Shown here in pieces: positions 28,783 to 38,119 of a stretch of DNA of 64,000 bases. A program made the translations under genes and the position numbers. This DNA comes from Kineococcus rhizosphaerae (lineage in GTDB: Bacteria > Actinomycetota > Actinomycetes > Actinomycetales > Kineococcaceae): assembly GCF_003002055.1 (NCBI RefSeq), contig NZ_PVZF01000002.1, positions 434,001 to 498,000 on the forward strand. Direction: 5' to 3'. Position 1 is the first letter of the stretch; each line of letters begins with the position of its first letter. The notes beneath the pieces were generated by a model, which did no database searches, was not told where the DNA came from, and was given only the letters and a program-made list of their open reading frames with translations.

Positions 28783-29874
28783 GTGACCGGTGGTGGACGT
28801 GTGTACAAGACCCTCTACCGGCACGTCCTGACCCGCGTCGACCCCGAGGCCGCCCACCACTGGGCCTTCCTCGGGATGCGCCTGTCCAGTCGGGTCCCCG
28901 TCGCCCCGCAGGTCCTGCGCAAGGTGTTCGTCGACACCGACGAACGCCTGCGCACCCGCGTGTTCGGCCTCGACTTCGCCTCCCCCCTGGGCCTGGCGGC
29001 GGGTTTCGACAAGAACGCCACCGGCCTGACGAGCCTGGGCAACTTCGGGTTCTCCTGCGTCGAGGTCGGCACCGTCACCGCCCGCCCCCAGCCCGGCAAC
29101 CCCAAGCCCCGCCTGCACCGGCTCGTGGCCGACCGCGCCGTCGTGAACCGGATGGGGTTCAACAACGACGGCGCCGAGGTCGTCGCCAAGCGGTTGCGGC
29201 AGTTCCGCGCCGTGCCGCCCGCCCACCCGGTCGTCGTCGGCGTCAACATCGGCAAGAGCAAGGTCGTCGCGGAGGCCGACGCCGCGGACGACTACGCGAC
29301 CTCCGCGCGGTTGCTGGCCCCCTACGCCGACTACCTCGTCGTCAACGTCTCCTCCCCGAACACCCCGGGCCTGCGCGACCTGCAGGCCGTCGAGAAGCTG
29401 CGCCCCGTGCTCACCGCCGTCCGCGAGGCCGCCGACACCGCCGCCCACCGGCACGTCCCGCTCCTGGTGAAGATCGCCCCCGACCTGTCCGACGACGACG
29501 TCGACGCGGTCGCCGACCTCGCCCTCGAACTCGGGCTCGACGGCATCGTGGCGACCAACACCACCATCGGCCGGGAGGGTCTGCGCACCCCCGCGGCGGT
29601 CGTCGAGGCCGCCGGCGGCGGCGGGCTGTCCGGGGCGCCCCTGAAGGAACGGTCCCTGCAGGTCCTGCGCCGCCTCGCGGTCCGCACCCACGGGTCCCTC
29701 GTGCTCGTCGGGGTCGGCGGCATCGAGACCGCCGCCGACGTCGCCGAACGGCTCGAGGCCGGCGCCTCGCTCGTGCAGGCCTACACGGCGTTCGTCTACG
29801 AGGGGCCGGGCTGGGCCCGGCGCGTCCTGACCGAGCTCGCCGCCAGCCGCAGCCGGCGGGAGACCGACAAGTAG
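28783..29874 (+). CDS. pyrD: class 2 dihydroorotate dehydrogenase (quinone)
   Basis: This membrane-associated flavoenzyme oxidises dihydroorotate to orotate in pyrimidine synthesis and passes electrons to quinone. The roughly 360-residue protein shows an N-terminal membrane-binding segment, AAGFDKNATGL, NRMGFNNDG, NVSSPNTPGLRDLQ with the catalytic serine, KIAPDL, and GLSGAPLKERSLQVL. The GTG at 28783 has TAGGGT (28770-28775) seven bases upstream; a GTG at 28801 (VYKTLYRH) is the alternative and closer to the usual family start. Confidence 0.93.
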   Translation: MTGGGRVYKTLYRHVLTRVDPEAAHHWAFLGMRLSSRVPVAPQVLRKVFVDTDERLRTRVFGLDFASPLGLAAGFDKNATGLTSLGNFGFSCVEVGTVTARPQPGNPKPRLHRLVADRAVVNRMGFNNDGAEVVAKRLRQFRAVPPAHPVVVGVNIGKSKVVAEADAADDYATSARLLAPYADYLVVNVSSPNTPGLRDLQAVEKLRPVLTAVREAADTAAHRHVPLLVKIAPDLSDDDVDAVADLALELGLDGIVATNTTIGREGLRTPAAVVEAAGGGGLSGAPLKERSLQVLRRLAVRTHGSLVLVGVGGIETAADVAERLEAGASLVQAYTAFVYEGPGWARRVLTELAASRSRRETDK

Positions 29875-29945
29875 CCCCTTCGAGTTGTGCGCGGTGCCCG
29901 GCCGGGTGAAGGTCAGTTGCCCCGCCGAACTCGATAGGGAGACCC

Positions 29946-31475
29946 GTGTCCGACCAGCAAGACCCGAACCGCTGGCGTGCCCTCGCCGTCTGCCTCGCCG
30001 TGGGGTTCATGACCCTCCTGGACGTCTCGATCGTCAACGTCGCCCTGCCCTCCATCGAAGGGTCCCTGGGCGCCGGCTCCAGCGAGGTGCAGTGGATCGT
30101 CGCCGGCTACGCCCTGGCCTTCGGTCTCGTCCTCGTCCCGGCCGGGCGCATCGGCGACCTGTACTCGCGCCGGCTGATGTTCGTCATCGGCCTCGCCGGG
30201 TTCGTCCTGACCAGCGCCGGGGCCGGGCTCGTGCAGTCCGCCACCGCGCTGGCCCTCGTGCGCCTGGCCCAGGGCATCACCGCCGGGCTCGTGAACCCCC
30301 AGGTCCTGGCCGTCATCCAGCAGCTGTTCACCGGTGCCGAACGGGGCCGCGCGTTCGGCGCCTTCGGCACGACCATCGGGTTGTCGACGGCCGTCGGCCC
30401 CCTGCTCGGCGGGGCGATCCTCGCGGTGTTCGGCGAGGAGAACGGCTGGCGCGGTGTGTTCCTCGTCAACGTGCCCATCGGTCTGGTCCTGCTGCCCCTG
30501 GCGTGGCGCTGGCTGCCGCGCGCGGCGAAGGACCGGCCGGCGGGCCGCGTGCACCTCGACGTCGTGGGCCTGGTCCTGCTGGCCGCCGCGACGGTGTTCG
30601 GGATGCTGCCGTTCGTGCTGACCACCGGGCAGGGCGACTCGCCCGCCCGCTGGTTCTTCCTCGTCCCCGGCGCGCTGCTGCTGGTGGCGTTCGTGCTGTG
30701 GGAACGGCGCCAGGGGCGCCAGGGCCGCGAACCCGTCGTCGACGGCGAGCTCGTGCGGACCCCCTCGTTCAGCGTGGGGGCCCTGGTGGGCATCGCCTAC
30801 TTCGCCGGGTTCACCGGCATCTTCCTCGTCGTCACCCTCTACCTGCAGTCCGGACTGGGGTTCGCGCCCTGGCAGGCCGGTCTCGTGCAGACCCCGTTCG
30901 CCGTCCTGTCGGGGCTGTTCGCCCAGATCGGGGGACGGCAGGTCGCCCGCCGGGGACGCGGTGTCGTCGTCGTGGGGCTCGTCGTGGTCGCCGCCGGGCT
31001 GGCCGCGGCCGACCTCGTCGCCGCCTCGGTGCAGGGCACCGGTGGGGCCGTGGCCCTCTCGGCGTGCCTGGCCGTCGCCGGAGCCGGCAGCGGGCTGGTC
31101 ATCTCCCCGAACCAGACGCTCGCGCTGGCCGACGTCCCGCCCCGCGTCGCCGGGGTCGCCGGCGGTGTCCTGCAGACCGGGCAGCGCGTCGGGTCCGCCG
31201 TCGGGGTCGCGGCGACGACGGCGATCTTCTTCTCGACCGTCGTCGGGGCCGGGCTCGGCGGGAAGGCGCGCGCCGCCGGGTCCGGGGACGTCCCCGCCGC
31301 GGTGCAGGAGGTGTTCGGGAAGGCCCTCTCGCACGGCCTGCGGGTCTCGCTCGGTCTGGTCCTGCTCGCGCTCGTCCTGGCCGTCGTCGACCTGCGGCGC
31401 CGGGTCGGGCACCAGCACGGTGCGCACGACGCCTCGGTGGCGAAGCACCGGGTGGAACGGGCCGGGGTCGAGTGA
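29946..31475 (+). CDS. MFS transporter, DHA2 (EmrB/QacA) family
   Basis: This is a 509-residue 14-helix drug:H+ antiporter-type protein. The motif FMTLLDVSIVNVALPSIEGSL in helix 1 and QWIVAGYALAFGLVLVPAGRIGDLYSRRLMF are diagnostic of DHA2. It probably exports a toxic or secreted small molecule. The GTG at 29946 has an AGGGAG site five bases upstream. No regulator gene adjoins it. Confidence 0.9.
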   Translation: MSDQQDPNRWRALAVCLAVGFMTLLDVSIVNVALPSIEGSLGAGSSEVQWIVAGYALAFGLVLVPAGRIGDLYSRRLMFVIGLAGFVLTSAGAGLVQSATALALVRLAQGITAGLVNPQVLAVIQQLFTGAERGRAFGAFGTTIGLSTAVGPLLGGAILAVFGEENGWRGVFLVNVPIGLVLLPLAWRWLPRAAKDRPAGRVHLDVVGLVLLAAATVFGMLPFVLTTGQGDSPARWFFLVPGALLLVAFVLWERRQGRQGREPVVDGELVRTPSFSVGALVGIAYFAGFTGIFLVVTLYLQSGLGFAPWQAGLVQTPFAVLSGLFAQIGGRQVARRGRGVVVVGLVVVAAGLAAADLVAASVQGTGGAVALSACLAVAGAGSGLVISPNQTLALADVPPRVAGVAGGVLQTGQRVGSAVGVAATTAIFFSTVVGAGLGGKARAAGSGDVPAAVQEVFGKALSHGLRVSLGLVLLALVLAVVDLRRRVGHQHGAHDASVAKHRVERAGVE

Positions 31476-31488
31476 GTAGCGTCGCCGG

Positions 31489-31698
31489 ATGAGGCCGACC
31501 GAGTGGACGTGGAAGTACGAGGACGCCGACGGTCGCCCCGTCGACGGTGACGAGGCGGTGTTCCCGACGCAGTCCGACGCCGAGACCTGGATCGGGGAGG
31601 CGTGGCGCGGCCTGCGCCAGCGCGGCGTGGAGAACGCGCACCTGTGGGCCGACGGCGCGAAGGTCTACGGCCCGCTGTCCCTGCGCCCCGCCGACTGA
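31489..31698 (+). CDS. small conserved actinobacterial protein (69 residues)
   Basis: The acidic 69-residue protein begins TEWTWKYEDADGRPV and has QSDAETWIGEAWRGLRQRGVENAHLWADG and the YGPLSLRPAD end. Similar small proteins are common in actinobacteria; no function is known to me. The ATG is set by TAGCGT (31477-31482) six bases upstream, which overlaps the end region of the preceding transporter gene, so it may have its own leaderless promoter. Confidence 0.75.
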   Translation: MRPTEWTWKYEDADGRPVDGDEAVFPTQSDAETWIGEAWRGLRQRGVENAHLWADGAKVYGPLSLRPAD

Positions 31699-31730
31699 AG
31701 CCTTCGCGGCGCACTCCTCACGGCGCCCTG

Positions 31731-31797
31731 GTCGGGGCCCGGCGGGACCCGACGCGCAGCGACTCCGTCGGCGCGTCGGGTCCCGCCGGGCCCCGAC
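31731..31797. terminator. perfect 27-bp inverted repeat between convergent genes
   Basis: 31731-31757 pairs without mismatch with 31771-31797 around a 13-base loop. It separates the small-protein gene from the convergent aldo/keto reductase gene and should act as a bidirectional terminator. Confidence 0.75.
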
Positions 31798-31818
31798 GCG
31801 CCGATCGTCGTGCGCCGG

Positions 31819-32829
31819 TCAGCTGGGGCGTTCGGTGGGGGAGGTGGCCGCGGTGCGGGCCGGGTCGCGCTCGACGACGTCGCCGAGCACCGCGTCGATC
31901 CGCTCCAGCAGCTCCTGCGGGATCTTCACCCCGGACGCCTTGACGTTCTCGTGCACCTGCTCCGGGCGCGACGCGCCGATGATCGCGCTGGCGACGTTGT
32001 CGTTCTGCAGCACCCACGCGACGGCCAGCTGGGCCATCGACAGCTGCAGCTCGCTGGCGACCGACTTCAGCTCCTGGACCCGCGACAGCACGTCGTCGCG
32101 CATCCAGCGGCTGATCATCTGCTTGCCGCCCTTCTCGTCCGTGGCGCGGCTGCCCTCCGGCGGCGCGCCGCCGGGGGTGTACTTGCCGGTCAGGACGCCC
32201 TGGGCGACGGGGGAGAAGACAACCTGCGAGATGCCGAGCTCGCGCGAGGTCGGGACCACCTGCTCCTCGATGACGCGGTACAGCGCCGAGTACTGCGGCT
32301 GGTTGGAGATGAGCTGGAACCCCAGCTCGTCGGCCAGCTCGTGCCCCTGGCGCAGCTGGTCGGCCGTCCACTCGCTGACCCCGATGTACAGCGCCTTGCC
32401 CGCGCGGACGACGTCGGCGAAGGCCTGCATCGTCTCCTCGACCGGCGTCGAGACGTCCCAGCGGTGGGCCTGGTAGACGTCGACGTGGTCGGTGCCCAGC
32501 CGGCGCAGCGAACCGTCGATCGACTCAAGGACGTGCTTGCGCGACAGGCCCGAGTCGTTGTGGCCCTTGGGGCCCGTCGGGAAGTAGACCTTGGTGAGGA
32601 TCTCCAGGCTCTCGCGGCGCTGACCCTTCAACGCGGTGCCCAGGACCGTCTCTGCGGCGGTGTTGGCGTAGACGTCAGCGGTGTCGAACGTCGAGATCCC
32701 TGCGTCCAGAGCCGCGTGCACGCACGCGACGGCTGCCTCGTTCTCGACCTGAGAACCGTGGGTGAGCCAGTTGCCGTAGGTGATCTCGGAGATCTTCAGA
32801 CCGCTGCGACCGAGGTGTCGGAACTCCAT
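31819..32829 (-). CDS. aldo/keto reductase (KCNAB/AKR6-like)
   Basis: This NADPH-dependent (alpha/beta)8 barrel reductase of 336 residues carries the FDTADVYANTAAETVLG motif (catalytic Asp and Tyr), the TKVYFPTG lysine region, VYQAHRWD (His) and the C-terminal SAIIGASRPEQVHENVKA coenzyme motif. It resembles potassium-channel beta-subunit-type AKRs, which act on broad carbonyls. The ATG at 32829 has TAGGTT (32837-32842, minus strand) seven bases upstream. Confidence 0.9.
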   Translation of the reverse strand: MEFRHLGRSGLKISEITYGNWLTHGSQVENEAAVACVHAALDAGISTFDTADVYANTAAETVLGTALKGQRRESLEILTKVYFPTGPKGHNDSGLSRKHVLESIDGSLRRLGTDHVDVYQAHRWDVSTPVEETMQAFADVVRAGKALYIGVSEWTADQLRQGHELADELGFQLISNQPQYSALYRVIEEQVVPTSRELGISQVVFSPVAQGVLTGKYTPGGAPPEGSRATDEKGGKQMISRWMRDDVLSRVQELKSVASELQLSMAQLAVAWVLQNDNVASAIIGASRPEQVHENVKASGVKIPQELLERIDAVLGDVVERDPARTAATSPTERPS

Positions 32830-32854
32830 GGTCGCGAACCTAACGTGCGCTGCC

Positions 32855-33751
32855 TCAGACGGCGAGAGCCGCCTCGCTCGTGCGGTCGACGGTGGAGGTG
32901 CGGGCCGCCAGCAGCACCCGGGTGGCCCCGGCCGCCGTCACCGCGGCCCCGCCCAGGTGCAGCACGACCGCCAGGCCCGGGAGCCCGTCGAGGCTCTGGT
33001 AGACGCCGAGGGCGGCCTGCGCCACGAACAGCACGAGCAGGATCTTCGCGCGCCGGCCGACCAGGTCGTCGCCGGACCGCTTCGCGCTGACCACGACGAC
33101 CGCGGCCAGCAGCAGCGCACCCACCGCGGCGATCCCGTGCACGACGGTGACCACCGTCCAGCTGACCGGGATGCGGTGCACCTCGGCGCTGTCGCCCGGG
33201 TGCGGGCCCGAGCCGGTGACGACCGTGCCCACGACCACCACCACGGCGGTGACCGCGACCAGGGCGCGCGCCAGCCGGCGGGTGCGCTCGGCCGGGGCGG
33301 GCACCACCGCCCGGTGCGCGATGTCGTAGCTGACCGTGGTGGAGATCAACAGGGCGATCGCGGCGAGGAAGTGCGCCGCGACGACGTAGGGGTTCAGCCC
33401 GGTCCAGACGGTGATCCCGCCGACGACGGCGTTCAGCACGACCCCGGCGAACTGGCCCCACGCCGACCACAGCAGGGCGCGGTGGCGCGGCCGCTGCAGC
33501 AGGCAGGCGATGATCACCGCGCCGACCGCGACGCAGATGACCGTCGTCAGCATCCGGTTGCCGAACTCGATGGCTCCGTGGATGCCCGTGGTGGCCGTCG
33601 CCGACGTGAAGGAGTCGTCCGTGCACCGCGGCCAGTCGGGGCAGCCCAGCCCCGAGCCGGTCACGCGGACGACGCCGCCGGTGACGATGATGAGGATGCT
33701 GACGGCCAGGGCCGCCGTCGTCGTCCAGCGGACGGCGCGCGAGTGCGTCAC
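32855..33751 (-). CDS. ctaA: heme A synthase (CtaA/COX15)
   Basis: It oxidises the C8 methyl of heme O to make heme A for the aa3 oxidase encoded at 37181-40292. The 298-residue protein has eight predicted helices, GLGCPDWPRC near the first loop, the heme-ligand regions HGAIEFGNRM and VAAHFLAAIAL, VVHGIAAVGAL and VLHLGGAAVTAA. The GTG at 33751 begins eight bases after the stop of the DUF3043 gene, and no other start fits, so the two form an operon. Confidence 0.93.
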   Translation of the reverse strand: MTHSRAVRWTTTAALAVSILIIVTGGVVRVTGSGLGCPDWPRCTDDSFTSATATTGIHGAIEFGNRMLTTVICVAVGAVIIACLLQRPRHRALLWSAWGQFAGVVLNAVVGGITVWTGLNPYVVAAHFLAAIALLISTTVSYDIAHRAVVPAPAERTRRLARALVAVTAVVVVVGTVVTGSGPHPGDSAEVHRIPVSWTVVTVVHGIAAVGALLLAAVVVVSAKRSGDDLVGRRAKILLVLFVAQAALGVYQSLDGLPGLAVVLHLGGAAVTAAGATRVLLAARTSTVDRTSEAALAV

Positions 33752-33759
33752 GGGTCGGC

Positions 33760-34353
33760 TCAGCTCGGGTGGGCGCCGCGCTCGACCATCGGCACGGGGC
33801 GGCGCATGCGGCGGATCTGCAGGGCGCGGGTGATGCCGTACGACACCAGACCCCGTTCGGGGTCGGGGAAGCGGGCGGCGACGGTGCGCCGGACGCGGCG
33901 CCCGAGCAGGACGCTGTCCACCACGACGACGGCGAGCATCCCGTAGATGAGCAGCGTCGTGGCGAGCACGAGCGAGCGCGAGCCCAGCGGCGAGGCGACC
34001 ATCGACAGGACCAGCGAGATGCCGGCGATGATGAGGAAGTACTCGCCCACGTTGCGGCGGGCGTCGACGACGTCGCGCACGAAGCGCTTCTGCGGACCCC
34101 GGTCGCGCACCGGCAGGTAGCGCTCGTCGCCGGTCATCAGGGCGGCCTGCATCTTGGCGCGCTCCTCGCGCTGGGCCTCGCGGCTCAGCTTCTGCGCGGC
34201 CTTGCGGTCGGCCGGGACCAGCGGCCGGGCGTTGCGCGCCTGGGCGTCGCTGCGCCTGGGCGTGGGCCGCCCCTTGCCGCCGACCTTCGTCAGCTCGACC
34301 GCCGGCGACTCCTGCGCGGCGGGGGCCGACTTCTCCTTCGAGCGTCCGAACAC
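33760..34353 (-). CDS. DUF3043 family membrane protein
   Basis: This 197-residue protein has a basic, Gln/Arg-rich cytoplasmic N-terminus (GGKGRPTPRRSDAQARNARP), the conserved ERYLPVRDRGPQKRFVRDVVDARRN segment, two membrane helices (about 107-125 and 131-150) and a basic tail. It is typical of the actinobacterial DUF3043 family; function unknown. The GTG at 34353 has TACCCT (34361-34366, minus strand) seven bases upstream. It is upstream of ctaA in a probable operon. Confidence 0.85.
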   Translation of the reverse strand: MFGRSKEKSAPAAQESPAVELTKVGGKGRPTPRRSDAQARNARPLVPADRKAAQKLSREAQREERAKMQAALMTGDERYLPVRDRGPQKRFVRDVVDARRNVGEYFLIIAGISLVLSMVASPLGSRSLVLATTLLIYGMLAVVVVDSVLLGRRVRRTVAARFPDPERGLVSYGITRALQIRRMRRPVPMVERGAHPS

Positions 34354-34458
34354 GAGATGAAGGGTACGTCACCGGTCGCGGGCCCGACCGCGTCCCGGAC
34401 CGGGGCCGCCGTGCCGCCGGAGCGCCCGCGCCCGCAGCGCTTGTGTAGCGTCGCCGAC

Positions 34459-35838
34459 GTGAGCGACGACACCCGGATCTCCAGCCTGCGGGCGGCCTCC
34501 GCCGCCCAGGACGCCACCACCCGCGCCGACCTCGAGGCGCTGGTGCGGATCCCCAGCGTCTCGGCGCGCGCCTTCGACGCCGGGCACGTCCACGCCAGCG
34601 CCGCGGCCGTCGCCGACCTGCTGCGCGGCGCGGGGATGCCGCGGGTGGACGTCGTGACGGCCCGCGCGGGCGACCTGGAGTCGCACCCGGCGGTCATCGC
34701 CCGCCGGCCCGCCCCCGCCGGGGCGCCGACCGTCCTGCTCTACGCCCACCACGACGTGCAGCCCCCGGGCCGGGACGGGGACTGGTCGAGCCCGCCCTTC
34801 GAGCCCACCGAGCGCGACGGCCGCCTCTTCGGGCGCGGGGCCGCCGACGACAAGGCCGGCGTCATGGCCCACGTCCACGCGCTGCGCACCCTGCTGCCCA
34901 CCTGGGGGCCCGACGAGGGCGTCGGCGTGACGGTCTTCGTCGAGGGGGAGGAGGAGATCGGCTCGCCCACCTTCGCCGCCTTCCTCACCGAGCACCGCGA
35001 GGCGCTGGCCGCCGACGTCATCGTCGTGGCCGACTCCGGCAACTGGCGCGTGGGCGTGCCGGCGCTGACCACGACCCTGCGCGGGCTCGTCGACTGCGAC
35101 GTGACGGTGGACGTCCTGTCGCACGCCGTGCACTCCGGGGTCAACGGCGGGCCGGTCCTCGACGCCCTCACGAGCCTGGCCCGGCTGCTCGCCACGCTGC
35201 ACGACGAGAACGGCGACGTCGCGGTCGACGGCCTCGTCCGCGGGCACGCTCCGCTCGTCGACCTCGACGAGGCGACGTTCCGCGCCGACGCGGGCGTCCT
35301 GCCGGAGGTCCGGCTCGCGGGGACGGGCACGATCGCCGACCGGTTGTGGACCAAGCCGGCCATCGCCGTCACCGGGCTGGACGCGACCCCGGTGGACCTG
35401 GTGAGCAACACGCTGATCCCCTCGGCCCGGGCCAAGATCAGCATGCGCCTGGCCCCCGGCCAGGACCCCGCCGCCGCCATGACCGCCCTGCGCCGGCACC
35501 TGCTGGCCAACGCCCCCTTCGGCGCCCGCGTGCGGGTCGACGACGGCGACGAGGGCCAGGCGTTCTCGGCCGACACCTCCACCCGGGCCTACGAGGTGGC
35601 CCGGGCCGCGCTCACCGAGGCCTTCGGGGCCGAGACGGTCGAGATGGGCATGGGCGGCTCGATCCCGTTCATCGCCGACCTGTCCGCCGTCTACCCGCGC
35701 GCCGCGATCCTCGTGACCGGCGTCGAGGACCCCGACTCGCGCGCGCACGGCGCCGACGAGTCCCTGCACCTGGCCGACTTCGCCCGGGCCTGCCTCGGCG
35801 AGGTGCTCCTGCTCGACGGGCTCTCCCGCGAGTCGTAA
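34459..35838 (+). CDS. M20 family metallodipeptidase
   Basis: This 459-residue cytosolic M20 peptidase is of the dipeptidase type. Visible zinc-site motifs are LLYAHHDVQPPG (first His), GRGAADDKAG (bridging Asp), EGEEEIGS (catalytic and ligand Glu) and HGADESLHL (late His), with a dimerisation lid domain between. The GTG at 34459 has TAGCGT (34446-34451) seven bases upstream and no ribosome-binding site. It is divergent from the DUF3043-ctaA operon. Confidence 0.92.
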   Translation: MSDDTRISSLRAASAAQDATTRADLEALVRIPSVSARAFDAGHVHASAAAVADLLRGAGMPRVDVVTARAGDLESHPAVIARRPAPAGAPTVLLYAHHDVQPPGRDGDWSSPPFEPTERDGRLFGRGAADDKAGVMAHVHALRTLLPTWGPDEGVGVTVFVEGEEEIGSPTFAAFLTEHREALAADVIVVADSGNWRVGVPALTTTLRGLVDCDVTVDVLSHAVHSGVNGGPVLDALTSLARLLATLHDENGDVAVDGLVRGHAPLVDLDEATFRADAGVLPEVRLAGTGTIADRLWTKPAIAVTGLDATPVDLVSNTLIPSARAKISMRLAPGQDPAAAMTALRRHLLANAPFGARVRVDDGDEGQAFSADTSTRAYEVARAALTEAFGAETVEMGMGGSIPFIADLSAVYPRAAILVTGVEDPDSRAHGADESLHLADFARACLGEVLLLDGLSRES

Positions 35839-35914
35839 CCTCGGGGGAACACACCGCGTCCCGACGCGGTTGTCGTCCACGACAGAACCGCGCGCGCTCC
35901 CGGAGACGATGCTC

Positions 35915-36268
35915 ATGACCACCACCACCGACACGACCCCCACCCACGGGGTCCTGCTCACCGACGTGGCCGCGACCAAGGTCCGCACGCTGCTGGAGCA
36001 GGAGGGTCGCGACGACCTCCGGCTGCGCATCGCGGTCCAGCCCGGCGGCTGCTCGGGCCTCATCTACCAGCTGTACTTCGACGAGCGCACCCTCGACGGG
36101 GACGCGCTGCGCGACTTCGACGGGGTCGAGGTCGTCGTCGACAAGATGAGCACCCCGTACCTCGACGGCGCGACGATCGACTTCGCCGACACCATCGAGA
36201 AGCAGGGCTTCACCATCGACAACCCGAACGCCGGGAGCAGCTGCGCCTGCGGTGACTCCTTCAGCTGA
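35915..36268 (+). CDS. IscA/HesB-type iron-sulfur assembly protein
   Basis: This A-type carrier (117 residues) delivers or holds iron-sulfur clusters for target proteins such as the nearby Rieske and lipoyl synthase enzymes (the pairing is inference). The three ligand cysteines are Cys46 (GGCSG) and Cys110/Cys112 (SSCACG). Of two in-frame ATGs, the one at 35915 lies nine bases after GGAG, while 35909 would be too close. A hairpin follows the stop. Confidence 0.93.
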   Translation: MTTTTDTTPTHGVLLTDVAATKVRTLLEQEGRDDLRLRIAVQPGGCSGLIYQLYFDERTLDGDALRDFDGVEVVVDKMSTPYLDGATIDFADTIEKQGFTIDNPNAGSSCACGDSFS

Positions 36269-36281
36269 CGGTCCGCTCCAC

Positions 36282-36325
36282 CGATCGGCCCCCGCCCCCC
36301 GGACTCCGGGGACGGGGGCCGATCG
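36282..36325 (+). terminator. terminator hairpin between the iscA-like gene and aat
   Basis: CGATCGGCCCCCG (36282-36294) pairs with CGGGGGCCGATCG (36313-36325), with a second GC stem inside. It begins 13 bases after the iron-sulfur gene stop. Confidence 0.65.
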
Positions 36326-36326
36326 C

Positions 36327-37088
36327 GTGTGGGGCGCACCCTTCCCGCGCACCCCCGCCGGCCGCCCCCGCTTCGACGTCGGTCCGGCCGGCTTCGGCTT
36401 CGACGACCTGACCGCCGTCGAGGGCGAGGACCTCGTGGCCTCCGGTGGCGACCTGCGTCCGGCGACCCTGCTGGAGGCCTACCGGCACGGCTTCTTCCCC
36501 ATGGGCCTGGGGGGCGGGGGACGGGGTCCGCTCGGCTGGTGGTCGCCGGACCCGCGCGGCGTCCTGCGGCCCGAGCGGGTGCACGTGTCGCGCTCGCTGC
36601 GCCGCTCGCTGCGCCGCTTCGAGGTCCGCGTGGACACGGCCTTCGACGAGGTGGTCGCCGGCTGCGCCGACCCGTCCCGCTCGGGCGCCTGGATCACCAC
36701 CGAGGTCGCGGCGGCCTACGGCCGGCTGCACCGGCTGGGCTGGGCGCACTCGGTGGAGGTCTGGTGCGGCGGTGAGCTCGCGGGCGGCCTCTACGGCCTG
36801 AGCCTGGGCGGCCTGTTCGCGGCCGAGTCGAAGTTCCACCGCGTCACGGACGCCTCCAAGGCGGCCGTCGTGGCCCTGGCCGACCTGCTCACCGCCGACG
36901 GCGTCCGCGGGCGGCTGGTCGACGTGCAGTGGCGCACCGACCACCTCGCCACGCTGGGGATCGAGGAGGTCCCCCGGCCCGCCTACCGGGTCCTGCTGAG
37001 CACGGCCCTGGCCCGGCCCGTGCCCCCGCTGCTGGAGGCTGCGGGTCCGGCGCGCCCCGAACGGCCGAACGACTACGACGGGGGGTAG
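36327..37088 (+). CDS. aat: leucyl/phenylalanyl-tRNA--protein transferase
   Basis: Aat adds Leu or Phe from tRNA to proteins with N-terminal Lys or Arg, marking them for ClpSA-type degradation. The 253-residue protein shows FPRTP, GLVASGGDL-like EDLVASGGDLRPATLLEAYRHG, FPM, WWSPDPRGVL and the SVEVWCGGELAGGLYG and GLFAAESKFHR motifs. The GTG at 36327 begins just after the hairpin; a GTG at 36252 would overlap the iron-sulfur gene and the terminator, so it is less likely. No clear ribosome-binding site is seen at either. Confidence 0.88.
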   Translation: MWGAPFPRTPAGRPRFDVGPAGFGFDDLTAVEGEDLVASGGDLRPATLLEAYRHGFFPMGLGGGGRGPLGWWSPDPRGVLRPERVHVSRSLRRSLRRFEVRVDTAFDEVVAGCADPSRSGAWITTEVAAAYGRLHRLGWAHSVEVWCGGELAGGLYGLSLGGLFAAESKFHRVTDASKAAVVALADLLTADGVRGRLVDVQWRTDHLATLGIEEVPRPAYRVLLSTALARPVPPLLEAAGPARPERPNDYDGG

Positions 37089-37180
37089 TCTCTCTGGCGA
37101 GGGACCGACTCTGCCCAGGACCAACGCGTCACGGGCACGTTTCGTCCCCGTTCACTGCACGCACCGTGGGAAGGCCGACG

Positions 37181-38119
37181 TTGGGCACGCGAGACTCGGG
37201 CGCGACGCGACGTCGCCGTCCCCCCAAGGCGCTGGTCGCCGGCGCCCTTGCCGGGGGCGCGACTCTTCTGCTGAGTGGCTGCGCGGCCGACTGGCCGAAC
37301 GCCTCGGCGGGCAACTTCTTCCTCCCCGACGACAGCGTCGGGGCCACGAACATGACCGAGCGCATCTCCAAGCTCTGGGACGGTTCGTGGATCGCCGCGC
37401 TCGTCGTCGGCGTCCTCGTCTGGGGGCTGACGATCTGGTGCGTCGTGGCGTACCGCCGGCGCAAGAACGACCCCGCGCTGCCGGCGCAGGTCCGCTACAA
37501 CATGCCGATCGAGATCCTCTACACGATCGTCCCGGTCATGATGGTCGGGGTCCTCTTCTACTACGTGGCCCGGGACCAGCAGGCCATCCTGGACACCTCC
37601 AAGACCCCGGACGTGACGGTCCAGGTCGTGGGCAAGAAGTGGTCCTGGGACTTCAACTACCTCGAGGGCAACGGCGCCTCGGCGCAGCCGGGCGTCTACG
37701 ACACCGGCCGCCAGGCCGACCTGAGCGGGGACACGGGCGTCGAGGACAAGCTCCCCGAGCTCTACCTGCCGGTGGACGAGACCGTCCAGTTCGACCTGTA
37801 CTCCCGCGACGTCATCCACTCCTTCTGGATCCCCGCGTTCCTCATGAAGATGGACATGATCCCGGGCAGCCCGAACAAGTTCCAGGTGACCCCCACCAAG
37901 GAGGGCACCTTCAAGGGCAAGTGCGCCGAGCTCTGCGGCGAGTACCACTCCGAGATGCTCTTCACCGTCAAGGTCGTCTCGGCCGCCGAGTACCAGCAGC
38001 ACCTGGCCGACCTGCAGGCCGCCGGCCAGACCGGGTCCCTGCCGACGACCCTCGCCGGTGACGAGGAGCTCGCCGGCGTCCAGGCCGACTCGGTCCGGTC
38101 GAACGAGGAGGAGAACTGA
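37181..38119 (+). CDS. ctaC: cytochrome c oxidase subunit II
   Basis: CtaC carries the CuA centre that receives electrons from cytochrome c in the aa3 oxidase. The chosen TTG at 37181 lies six bases after GGGAAGG (37168-37174) and gives a 312-residue prelipoprotein with lipobox LLSGC. Two membrane helices follow, and CuA ligands are in the HSFWIP and [12 protein letters not shown] motifs. An upstream GTG (37166) is in frame but overlaps the ribosome-binding site. Its stop overlaps the ctaD start by one base (TGATG). A TAGTCT hexamer at 37086-37091 is a possible -10. Confidence 0.93.
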   Translation: MGTRDSGATRRRRPPKALVAGALAGGATLLLSGCAADWPNASAGNFFLPDDSVGATNMTERISKLWDGSWIAALVVGVLVWGLTIWCVVAYRRRKNDPALPAQVRYNMPIEILYTIVPVMMVGVLFYYVARDQQAILDTSKTPDVTVQVVGKKWSWDFNYLEGNGASAQPGVYDTGRQADLSGDTGVEDKLPELYLPVDETVQFDLYSRDVIHSFWIPAFLMKMDMIPGSPNKFQVTPTKEGTFKGKCAELCGEYHSEMLFTVKVVSAAEYQQHLADLQAAGQTGSLPTTLAGDEELAGVQADSVRSNEEEN

